DNA of 6,195 nucleotides from JBNJEL01 sp051745835 (GTDB lineage: Bacteria > Bacillota > Halanaerobiia > Halobacteroidales > Acetohalobiaceae), in contig JBNJEL010000099.1 in NCBI GenBank assembly GCA_051745835.1, forward strand, positions 1 through 6,195, read 5' to 3'. This document shows positions 1 to 5,367 of the stretch, in pieces (position 1 is the stretch's first letter; each line of letters starts with the position of its first letter). Under the pieces are notes generated by a model. It had not been told where the DNA came from, did no database searches, and saw only the letters and a list, made by a program, of their open reading frames with translations. The position numbers and the translations under genes are program-made.

Positions 1-1
1 T

Positions 2-172
2 GATAAGAAGATTAACCACGATCCTGAACGAGAAAAAGGTGCTCCACCACCACAGAGTATGCCGGCACTATTTGGCTGGATGACTATCGACCATCAACAC
101 CAAAAGGCTAATGAACTATTAGAGATCAGTCAAGAATTAACTCCAATCAAAAAACACAAAAACGAAGAGTAA
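2..172 (+). CDS. C-terminal fragment of an unrecognised protein
   Basis: An open frame enters from the left edge and ends at TAA 170-172, giving 56 visible residues. The fragment is hydrophilic. It begins DKKINHDPEREKGAPPPQSM, contains a short hydrophobic patch (PALFGWMTI), and ends in a charged tail, KKHKNEE. There is no membrane helix, and I recognise no catalytic motif. The Pro-rich stretch followed by a helical, Gln/Glu-rich segment looks like a flexible C-terminal tail. The gene converges on the DUF421 gene, with only 28 bases between the stop codons and a hairpin in that gap. The frame is supported by the absence of stops and a natural end just before the hairpin. The protein start and function lie outside the window. 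Confidence 0.5.
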   Translation, partial: DKKINHDPEREKGAPPPQSMPALFGWMTIDHQHQKANELLEISQELTPIKKHKNEE

Positions 173-189
173 CAGTTTGCTAATAAATT

Positions 190-221
190 AATACTAGGGA
201 TCAACTGGGATCCTTAGTATT
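190..221. terminator. Hairpin between convergent genes, probable terminator
   Basis: Arms 190-202 and 209-221 form a 13-bp stem with one G-T wobble (197/214) around a six-base loop. The right arm overlaps the last codons and the stop of the minus-strand DUF421 gene. On the + strand the stem is followed by a pyrimidine-rich run (ATCTTCTTC), and on the minus strand by AATTTATTAG. Neither is a strong T-tract, so termination is inferred mainly from the stem and the tail-to-tail position. It could serve both genes. Confidence 0.5.
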
Positions 222-944
222 ATCTTCTTCACTAATATCAAGTTTATTCTTACCTAGCTTATCATCATAAAGATCAACATAGAGTTGCTCTTGATTAGGA
301 TCATAGGCTGCCATAAAGACCTGCTTAATAGAACTTACTCCACTTTTCTTTAATTCCTGTAAGATCCAACTTCTACTTAGACCGTGTTGTTTAAGATTAG
401 GCGGTATTAATTGACCATCCGTAATAATCTCTGTTGGAATTGCCTCCGGCTTAATACTTAAATTTAGATCATCTGCAGTAACTGTCTGGTACTCTTCTTT
501 AGGCATCACACTTAAATTACCATTCGGTTCTAATAAAGCATACTTAACTTGATCTAGACTAAAGATATTATTCTGACGTAGTTGGGAGGACAATTCTTCT
601 AAGCTAAAACGAATTTTTAGCATATTATCCTCTAAAATCTGCCCATCATGAATTAAAACTATTGGTTCACCCTGAATTATCTTGCGTACTCTACGACTTT
701 TAACCGCTATAAACTGCATTAAAAAAGTTAAGATAGCAAATAAGGTTAGTCCTAAGAGATAATGCCATGTACGCTGTCCAAAATCAGTAGTCATTGTCGC
801 AGCAATTGAACCGAAGGTAATCCCATTTACGTAATCATGAAAACTCAATTCACCAATCTGCTGTTTACCCAACAGACGAGTATAAAATAATATAGAAAAG
901 AAAGCTAAAAAGGTCTGTAATATTATCTCTATTGTAATCTCCAC
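201..944 (-). CDS. DUF421/YetF-type membrane protein
   Basis: The 247-residue protein has the usual DUF421 plan. Three hydrophobic segments lie near residues 5-22, 40-53 and 62-81, followed by a soluble C-terminal half. The family signature is visible as RLLGKQQIGELSFHDYV (23-39) and GSIAA (45-49). The soluble part has GEPIVLIHDGQI (92-103), LRQNNI near 122 and ALLEPNGNLSV (136-146), then a second, weaker copy of the domain from about residue 172. The length is normal for the family. The biochemical role is not firmly established. Some family members sit in Bacillus/Clostridia spoVA-type sporulation operons, but no such gene is seen here. The start is GTG 942-944, preceded by AAAGGAG with about 10 bases of spacing. 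The gene appears monocistronic and is divergent from the small ORF at 1014. The family call is strong; the function is unknown. Confidence 0.9.
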   Translation of the reverse strand: MEITIEIILQTFLAFFSILFYTRLLGKQQIGELSFHDYVNGITFGSIAATMTTDFGQRTWHYLLGLTLFAILTFLMQFIAVKSRRVRKIIQGEPIVLIHDGQILEDNMLKIRFSLEELSSQLRQNNIFSLDQVKYALLEPNGNLSVMPKEEYQTVTADDLNLSIKPEAIPTEIITDGQLIPPNLKQHGLSRSWILQELKKSGVSSIKQVFMAAYDPNQEQLYVDLYDDKLGKNKLDISEEDNTKDPS

Positions 945-958
945 TAAATGCCAGCTCC

Positions 959-987
959 TTTACTCTATAGTTTGTACTAATTAGATA
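959..987 (+). promoter_or_regulatory. Weak candidate promoter for the small membrane ORF
   Basis: TTTACT (959-964) and TAGATA (982-987) are separated by 17 bases and lie just upstream of the ribosome binding site at 1000-1005. The -35 matches four of six consensus bases and the -10 only three. The 945-1013 gap is a divergent spacer that must also hold the minus-strand promoter for the DUF421 gene. TATAGA-like bases occur there (minus strand, around 964-969) but no good -35 does. Confidence 0.25.
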
Positions 988-1013
988 AAAGTTATCACTA
1001 GGAGGTTAAAAAG

Positions 1014-1106
1014 TTGACTCTAGGTATCCAAGCAGTTCTAACTATTCTGTTTATAGTAGTTGGATTTATAATTCTCTATATTCTATCTAAAAACGAGTTA
1101 ATCTAA
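1014..1106 (+). CDS. 30-residue single-helix membrane peptide
   Basis: TTG 1014-1016 opens a 30-codon frame ending at TAA 1104-1106. AGGAGG (1000-1005) sits eight bases upstream, which is optimal spacing. The product starts MTLGIQAV, continues as one hydrophobic stretch from about residue 5 to 24 (rich in I, L, V, F), and ends in a short polar tail, SKNELI. This fits a single transmembrane helix with a cytoplasmic or external polar tip. An in-frame TAG lies just upstream of the TTG, so it is not the end of a longer frame. It lies 91 bases before the ABC ATPase gene, which has its own promoter in that gap, so co-transcription is possible but not required. I do not recognise a family. Candidate roles are a small regulator or subunit of a neighbouring membrane complex; this is speculation. 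The strong ribosome binding site and biased composition are the main support. Confidence 0.6.
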   Translation: MTLGIQAVLTILFIVVGFIILYILSKNELI

Positions 1107-1132
1107 TTAAATCTATTATAGTGAACAAAAAT

Positions 1133-1161
1133 TTGATTATTATAAATAAAGGTACTATAAT
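1133..1161 (+). promoter_or_regulatory. Sigma-A-type promoter of the ABC transporter operon
   Basis: TTGATT (1133-1138) and a perfect TATAAT (1156-1161) are separated by 17 bases. Transcription would begin near 1168, leaving a leader of about 30 bases before the ATPase ATG at 1198. The leader contains the ribosome binding site AAGGAG (1186-1191). I see no operator palindrome around it. This is the best promoter in the window. Confidence 0.7.
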
Positions 1162-1197
1162 TAAATTTAGATAATTAATTTCAGAAAGGAGTTAAAT

Positions 1198-2118
1198 ATG
1201 TCTACAGCAATTAAAATAGAAGATGTAAATAAAAGTTTTGGTAATCTACAGGCTCTAGCTGACGTTAGCTTGGAAATTCAAGAAGGTGAGTTCTTTGGGC
1301 TATTAGGACCAAATGGGGCTGGTAAAAGTACCTTAATCAATATCTTAGGTGGCTTAGCTCACAAAGATTCGGGTAAGGTCTCAATCTTAAGTACTGATAT
1401 TGATCAAAACCACCGCCAAGCCAAAAAATCATTAGGAATTGTACCCCAAGAGTTAATTATCGATCCTTACTTCAATCCTCGCGAAGCCCTTAAGTTACAA
1501 GCAGGTTATTTCGGAATTGAGGATAGTGAGGAAAAAATAGATGAACTACTAACTGCTCTTGATCTCCAAGATAAGGCTACAGCATATTCCCGTAAGTTAT
1601 CCGGTGGAATGAAACGTAGATTATTAATCGCAAAAGCATTAGTCCACGACCCGGAGATTATAATTCTCGATGAACCGACTGCCGGAGTGGATGTAGAGCT
1701 TAGAAATAGCCTCTGGCGCTATATTCGTAAATTAAATGACGAGGGTAAGACAATTATCTTAACTACACACTATCTTGAAGAGGCGGAAGCTTTATGTGAT
1801 CGGATTGCTATTATGGATCAAGGAGAAATAATAACGGTCGATTCTAAAAAGAATCTAATCAATTCTATCGATAAAAAGCGAGTAGAACTAAAAACTGCTA
1901 CTACAATCGAAGAGGTTCCGGACTTCTTAGAGCAGTATAGCTTCGAGATAAAAGAGGACTTCCATAAGATTATCATCGAGCTAAACAAAGATCAGATCGA
2001 AGAATTTATTAATCAGCTCTATCAATCAAAGCTTAAGATTAATGATCTCAACATCTCCAGTGCTAAATTAGAGGATGTCTTCTTAAAATTAACCAATCTA
2101 GGAGGGAAGGACAATTAA
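1198..2118 (+). CDS. ABC-2 type transporter, ATP-binding protein
   Basis: This 306-residue cytoplasmic ATPase powers the permease encoded immediately downstream. All motifs are intact: Walker A GPNGAGKST (37-45), Q-loop Gln84 in IVPQE, ABC signature LSGGMKRR (134-141), Walker B IIILDEP (154-160), the D-loop AGVD (162-165) and the switch His191 in TTHYLEEAE. The C-terminal 80 or so residues form the extra domain common in DrrA/CcmA/YadG-like exporters, ending with the typical LEDVFLKLT motif (291-299). The length is normal. ATG 1198 follows AAGGAG with six bases of spacing. The stop overlaps the permease start, so the two genes are translationally coupled. Family knowledge points to export of a drug, lipid or polysaccharide; the substrate cannot be read from the sequence. 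YadG of E. coli is the closest type I recognise. Confidence 0.95.
   Translation: MSTAIKIEDVNKSFGNLQALADVSLEIQEGEFFGLLGPNGAGKSTLINILGGLAHKDSGKVSILSTDIDQNHRQAKKSLGIVPQELIIDPYFNPREALKLQAGYFGIEDSEEKIDELLTALDLQDKATAYSRKLSGGMKRRLLIAKALVHDPEIIILDEPTAGVDVELRNSLWRYIRKLNDEGKTIILTTHYLEEAEALCDRIAIMDQGEIITVDSKKNLINSIDKKRVELKTATTIEEVPDFLEQYSFEIKEDFHKIIIELNKDQIEEFINQLYQSKLKINDLNISSAKLEDVFLKLTNLGGKDN
2100..2116 (+). promoter_or_regulatory. Ribosome binding site that decides an ATT start
   Basis: AGGAGGG (2100-2106) lies seven bases before ATT 2114-2116. The permease frame is closed upstream by TAG 2099-2101. Between that stop and TTG 2198 there is no ATG, GTG or TTG in frame. ATT 2114 overlaps the ATPase stop TAA 2116-2118 by one base, a usual coupling arrangement. 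The site is the basis for starting the permease here. Confidence 0.65.
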
Positions 2119-2875
2119 TTACATATCATTCTATACCTTAGTTAAGAAGGAAGTTTTACGCTTTATTAAGGTCTCAATTCAGACTATCTTTGCACCATTG
2201 ATCTCTACTACTCTATACTTGATTATATTCTCCTACTCTTTTCGCAGTAAGGAGATAGCCAATTACTCTGTACCTTATATTAAATTTATCATTCCCGGAT
2301 TAATCGTAATGGGAATTATTCAGAACTCATTTGCAAATACCTCATCATCACTAGTCGTTGCCAAGTACCAAGGTACAATCACCGACTTACTATTAGCACC
2401 GCTATCTCATATTGAATTAAGTATGGGATTAATGATTGGGGGTATAGCACGCGGCTTAGCTGTTGGTACTGCTATCTATTTAGTCTCAGTGCTTTTTTAC
2501 AGTGGAGCAGTACTACATCCATTCTTATTATTAATTTCTGGATTATTAGTAGCCAGCACCTTCTCGCTATTGGGAATTATAGCCGGATTATGGGCAGAGA
2601 AATTCGACCATGTCTCTATCTTTTCTAATTTCTTTATTACTCCGCTGACTTTCTTAAGCGGTGTCTTTTACTCTGTTAAATCTCTACCAGGAATTTGGAG
2701 CAAGATATCTTTATTTAATCCTGTAGTCTATATGGTTGATGTTGTTCGCTATTCTTTTATTGGTGAATCTGATATGAATTATCTATTTTCACTAAGTATC
2801 ATGGCTGCATTAAGTCTGAGTCTACTCATTATTGTTACTTACCTATTTAAGAGCGGCTATAAGATTAAAGATTAA
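2114..2875 (+). CDS. ABC-2 type transporter, permease protein (ATT start)
   Basis: This is the integral membrane partner of the ATPase at 1198-2118, and two copies would form the export channel. From ATT 2114 the protein has 253 residues, the usual length for ABC2_membrane permeases. It begins MNYISFYTLVKKEVLRF, the amphipathic N-terminal segment typical of the family. Hydrophobic segments follow near residues 25-43, 58-75, 107-130, 135-160, 168-187 and 223-245. The conserved C-terminal region is clear: FFITPLTFLSGVFYSV (172-187), then LFNPVVYMVDVVRYSFIG (200-217), much like E. coli YadH. A TTG at 2198 would give only 225 residues and would remove the conserved N-terminus and part of the first helix, so I reject it. 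The other possibility is that the two genes are joined by a +1 frameshift near 2100-2116 or that a base error hides a normal start. A terminator follows directly. Confidence 0.85.
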   Translation: MNYISFYTLVKKEVLRFIKVSIQTIFAPLISTTLYLIIFSYSFRSKEIANYSVPYIKFIIPGLIVMGIIQNSFANTSSSLVVAKYQGTITDLLLAPLSHIELSMGLMIGGIARGLAVGTAIYLVSVLFYSGAVLHPFLLLISGLLVASTFSLLGIIAGLWAEKFDHVSIFSNFFITPLTFLSGVFYSVKSLPGIWSKISLFNPVVYMVDVVRYSFIGESDMNYLFSLSIMAALSLSLLIIVTYLFKSGYKIKD

Positions 2876-2888
2876 ACTACAATTAACA

Positions 2889-2928
2889 TGAGCCTACTTC
2901 AAAAGTAGGCTCACTTCTTTATTCTTAG
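2889..2928 (+). terminator. Rho-independent terminator of the ABC operon
   Basis: TGAGCCTACTT (2889-2899) and AAGTAGGCTCA (2903-2913) are perfect 11-bp arms around a three-base loop, followed by the T-rich run CTTCTTTATTCTTA. It starts 13 bases after the permease stop. On the minus strand the same stem lies past the end of the HD-GYP gene but is followed by a weaker T-run, so it may act partly in both directions. Confidence 0.85.
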
Positions 2929-2936
2929 ATAAGTTA

Positions 2937-3563
2937 TTAATTAAAAGTATAGTCCTCTTGATTAAACAACTCCAAACAGGACTCTACAGCCCGTTTATCA
3001 TAAAGTTGACCACTATTATTTTGAATCTCATCTAATGCCGCTTCAAGACTTAATGCCGGACGATAGACACGATGAGAAGAGATAGCTTCTACTACATCTG
3101 CTACCGCTATAATCTTTGCCCCAATCAAAATTTCTCTCCCTTTCAAACCCTGAGGATAGCCTGAACCATCTAGTCGTTCATGATGCTGTAAGATTAGCTG
3201 TGAGATTGACCAGGAAAATTTAATTTCATTAATGATTTCGTAACCAATGCGAGGATGTTCCTTAATAATATCAAAAACTTTAGTATCTAATTTATCCGGA
3301 GGTAAGGTCTGATACTCGAGTGGAACCATAATCTTACCAATATCATGTACTAAAGCTGCTAGCTTAATCTTATTAACCATCTCCGATTGATATTGTAATT
3401 TATTTGCTATCTTAGTAGCTAAATCAGCTACCTGACGCTGATGCTTTGCTACATGAGGATTAATCTTAACTACTAAGGTATCAAGGACATTAATTGTTTT
3501 GGCAATCTGTTTAGCATCATTAACTCCTGCTAACTGCAATTCTAACTTTCGATGATCATCCAT
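2937..3563 (-). CDS. Standalone HD-GYP domain phosphodiesterase-like protein
   Basis: The 208-residue soluble protein consists almost only of an HD-GYP domain, the class that hydrolyses cyclic di-GMP and in some cases other cyclic dinucleotides. Metal-site and signature residues are present: His41 (HVAKHQRQVA), the His73-Asp74 pair and Lys77 in LVHDIGKI, His103 in EHPRIGYEI, His127-His128 in HHERLDGSGYP with the GYP loop at 135-137, and Asp156 in AVADVVEA. Tyr167-Arg168 lie in the segment HRVYRPALS, where most members have RPYR. All expected catalytic positions are kept, so activity is plausible. There is no receiver, PAS or membrane domain; the first 30 residues are a short helical lead. I place the start at ATG 3561-3563, which has AAAGGAGGG seven bases upstream. 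An ATG at 3606-3608 in the same frame would add 15 residues across that ribosome binding site and is unlikely. The gene is transcribed alone, and no cyclic-di-GMP synthase or riboswitch is seen nearby. Confidence 0.92.
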   Translation of the reverse strand: MDDHRKLELQLAGVNDAKQIAKTINVLDTLVVKINPHVAKHQRQVADLATKIANKLQYQSEMVNKIKLAALVHDIGKIMVPLEYQTLPPDKLDTKVFDIIKEHPRIGYEIINEIKFSWSISQLILQHHERLDGSGYPQGLKGREILIGAKIIAVADVVEAISSHRVYRPALSLEAALDEIQNNSGQLYDKRAVESCLELFNQEDYTFN

Positions 3564-3853
3564 TATCAACCCTCCTTTATAGACCAGGGTTGATTTATTT
3601 ATATACATTACTATCTTAAGTTGTGTTTTAAGAGCTATAATTCTTAATTCTACTTCATTAAAAAATTGCCTACCTGTAATAGATAACCGAAGTTAGTACA
3701 AACTTATGTTTTTACCTGTTTTACTCTTTATTTATGATTAGCCCAAACTATAATAAAATTTATTGCTTAATTGATAAATCATTTAAAAGTAAACTTAAAA
3801 GATAATCGAAAAAATCGATCATTTAGGTTATTAATTTTACTAAAGTGGTTTTC

Positions 3854-3887
3854 ATTCAACATATTAACTGATATAATGATGTTGAGT
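3854..3887. repeat. Imperfect hairpin in the HD-GYP/MFS spacer
   Basis: TCAACAT (3856-3862) pairs with ATGTTGA (3879-3885). Four more A-T pairs continue inward (3863-3866 with 3874-3877) if G3878 bulges out. One wobble and one A-T pair extend it outward. The whole forms a stem of about 13 bp with a loop near ACTGATA. It could be an RNA hairpin or a protein operator, and the sequence alone does not decide. Confidence 0.45.
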
Positions 3888-3981
3888 TATCTTCTCTGGT
3901 TTCCATTCTCTAAAATTTTAGAATAATTAATTAAAGTCTCCAGCTCCATGAAAGTCTTTATTTTTTGTCATCAGTTAATAT
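3861..3981. repeat. 12-bp inverted repeat with arms 97 bases apart
   Basis: ATATTAACTGAT (3861-3872) and ATCAGTTAATAT (3970-3981) are exact reverse complements. The left arm lies inside the 3854-3887 hairpin, so the local hairpin and this long-range pairing cannot form together if the region is transcribed. Because the region is AT-rich, a chance match remains possible. Confidence 0.45.
3909..3922. repeat. 14-bp perfect palindrome
   Basis: TCTAAAATTTTAGA is a perfect palindrome between the two arms of the longer inverted repeat. It is a possible operator for a dimeric regulator. AT-richness makes chance occurrence quite likely. Confidence 0.3.
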
Positions 3982-4004
3982 TTACCCAGTTATATAAATA
4001 TATT

Positions 4005-4051
4005 TATTATATTAGAAGGAGGTGATCATAAAGTCATAATTAATCTATAAT
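4005..4051 (+). promoter_or_regulatory. Candidate promoter elements for the MFS gene
   Basis: Two overlapping possibilities are visible. TTTACC (3981-3986) with TATTAT (4005-4010) has 18-base spacing. A perfect TATAAT (4046-4051) has only a poor -35, TGATCA (4023-4028), at 17 bases. The second would start transcription near 4057 and give a leader of about 45 bases ahead of GTG 4102. In such AT-rich DNA neither is certain. Confidence 0.35.
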
Positions 4052-4101
4052 TGATGTAATTAATAAAAAATGAACCCTAGAAATCGTTAGGAGGAATAAG
4101 T

Positions 4102-5331
4102 GTGAGTGTTGAACAAAAATCAAAACAAATTAATTCAAATAAAAGATGGTTATATATACCATTAGGTTTAATAATTTTTATGTGTATGGGAACTGTTTAT
4201 TCTTGGAGTGTATTTCGAAAACCAATTGAAGAGTTATTTCAAATAAGCGCTACACAAAGTGGCTTACCATATACTTTCTTCTTAATCTTTTATGCAATTA
4301 CAATGCCGATTGCAGGTGGATTTATAGATAAGCATGGACCTAAGATAGTAACTATTGTAGGAGGATTGATGGTTGCTGTCGGCTGGGTTTTATCTGGATT
4401 TGTATCTAATATTACTCTATTGATTATTACCTACGGAGTAATTGCTGGTTCGGGAGTAGGTGTAGCTTATGGTGCACCTATGGCAGTAGCTGCTAAATGG
4501 TTCCCGGATAAAAAAGGATTAGCTGTCGGTTTAACTTTAGGTGGATTTGGGCTATCTCCATTTGTAACTGCTCCATTAGCAAACTGGTTAGTAAGTTCTT
4601 ATGGAGTCTTTAGTACATTTAAGATTCTAGGAATAGCATTTGCCATTATCATTACCTTATTATCGCTACCACTAAAGTTTCCACCACAGGAAATAACTAA
4701 TAATAGTAAGGAGAATACGAAAGAAGAAGTAAACTTTTCTACCAAGGAAATGTTACAAGAACCAACCTTTTATGGTCTATGGTTCTGTTTTATGATTGGT
4801 ACTACAGTAGGTCTAATGATAATTGGTATCTCCAGTCCAGTAGCAGAAGAGATTATCAATTTAGAAGCAAGTACAGCAGCTTTTCTTGTTTCTTTCTTTG
4901 CTATCTTTAATGGGGTAGGACGACCAATATTCGGAGGATTGACAGATAAATTAAATCCTAAACAAGCTACTTTGATCTCTTATAGCTTAATTATCTTAGC
5001 TTCTATTATTATGTTAAATGTAGGGGCTGGAAATACAGTTATGTATGCACTAGCTTTTAGTCTATTTTGGTTAAACTTAGGCGGCTGGTTAGCTATTGCT
5101 CCGGCAGCAACAGGTAGATTTTTTGGTTCAAAAAATTACAGTAAGAATTATGGATTCTTATTTACCGCTTATGGTGTAGGTGCATTTATAGGAAATATGT
5201 TATCAGGTAGATTAAAAGATATTTTAGGCAGCTATAAGTATGCTTTCTATCCGACTATTGCTATTGCAGTAATCGGAATAATAATTGCTTTAATAATGTT
5301 AAAACAACCTAAAAAAACAGTAGAAAATTAG
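4102..5331 (+). CDS. MFS transporter, oxalate/formate antiporter (OFA) family
   Basis: The 409-residue membrane protein has twelve predicted helices with a cytoplasmic loop at about 194-220, rich in Asn, Lys and Glu, between the two halves. The OFA-type N-terminus is clear: MGTVYSWSVFRKPIEE (29-44). MFS motif A appears as GGFIDKHGPK (72-81), and a second copy as GGLTDKLNPK (278-287). Arg274 in NGVGRPIFGG sits where the OxlT substrate-binding Arg is expected. The helix-11 region reads FLFTAYGVGAFIG (352-364), without the Lys that OxlT uses for oxalate, so a monocarboxylate such as lactate, pyruvate or formate is more likely than oxalate. That substrate assignment is inference. The start is GTG 4102-4104, with AGGAGG (4089-4094) seven bases upstream. 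It stands alone and ends at TAG 5329-5331, five bases before the terminator. No decarboxylase or CoA-transferase partner is in the window. Confidence 0.9.
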   Translation: MSVEQKSKQINSNKRWLYIPLGLIIFMCMGTVYSWSVFRKPIEELFQISATQSGLPYTFFLIFYAITMPIAGGFIDKHGPKIVTIVGGLMVAVGWVLSGFVSNITLLIITYGVIAGSGVGVAYGAPMAVAAKWFPDKKGLAVGLTLGGFGLSPFVTAPLANWLVSSYGVFSTFKILGIAFAIIITLLSLPLKFPPQEITNNSKENTKEEVNFSTKEMLQEPTFYGLWFCFMIGTTVGLMIIGISSPVAEEIINLEASTAAFLVSFFAIFNGVGRPIFGGLTDKLNPKQATLISYSLIILASIIMLNVGAGNTVMYALAFSLFWLNLGGWLAIAPAATGRFFGSKNYSKNYGFLFTAYGVGAFIGNMLSGRLKDILGSYKYAFYPTIAIAVIGIIIALIMLKQPKKTVEN

Positions 5332-5336
5332 GAAGT

Positions 5337-5367
5337 AAAAAAAGGACGGTTTAACCGTCCTTTTTTT
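5337..5367. terminator. Bidirectional terminator between MFS gene and CRISPR array
   Basis: GGACGG (5344-5349) and CCGTCC (5355-5360) enclose the loop TTTAA. Seven A residues precede the stem and seven T residues follow it, so the whole is an almost perfect palindrome. It starts five bases after the MFS stop. Reading rightward it ends the MFS transcript. Reading leftward it has the same stem and a T7 tract, so it can end the CRISPR transcript too. The T-run 5363-5367 is also the start of the degenerate repeat 1. Confidence 0.9.

Larger units (their letters stand above)
3564..4101. other. Long AT-rich intergenic region with inverted repeats
   Basis: This spacer separates the divergent HD-GYP and MFS genes. 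No ORF with both a ribosome binding site and reasonable length is present on either strand. Visible contents are the HD-GYP ribosome binding site (3570-3578), a hairpin (3854-3887), a 12-bp inverted repeat with arms 97 bases apart (3861-3872 and 3970-3981), a 14-bp palindrome (3909-3922), candidate -10 elements (3749-3754, 4005-4010, 4046-4051) and an orphan Shine-Dalgarno sequence (4013-4026). It could contain a structured leader for the MFS gene or a small RNA. I found no match to a riboswitch consensus that I know. Confidence 0.6.

Noticed and set aside
2198..2875. TTG 2198 as the permease start
   Set aside because: It would drop 28 conserved residues and part of the first helix. The upstream ATT has a well-placed ribosome binding site.
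2937..3608. ATG 3606-3608 as the HD-GYP start
   Set aside because: The added residues span AAAGGAGGG, which is ideally placed for ATG 3561-3563.
3887..3949. Minus-strand 20-codon ORF (MELETLINYSKILENGNQRR) with protein-like composition
   Set aside because: There is no Shine-Dalgarno sequence before its ATG, it is very short, and it overlaps the palindrome 3909-3922. It may be a gene relic but cannot be supported.
4013..4027. Minus-strand GATCACCTCCTT as a remnant of a 16S rRNA 3' end
   Set aside because: The flanking bases do not match the rest of the 16S 3' region, so it is better read as a + strand Shine-Dalgarno sequence.
4070..4090. Six-codon leader peptide MNPRNR ending at the MFS ribosome binding site
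   Set aside because: It has no ribosome binding site and no run of regulatory codons. Its stop overlapping AGGAGG is easily a coincidence.
3609..4101. Cyclic-di-GMP riboswitch between the HD-GYP and MFS genes
   Set aside because: I could not find the conserved GEMM-type core or any other aptamer consensus that I know in this spacer.
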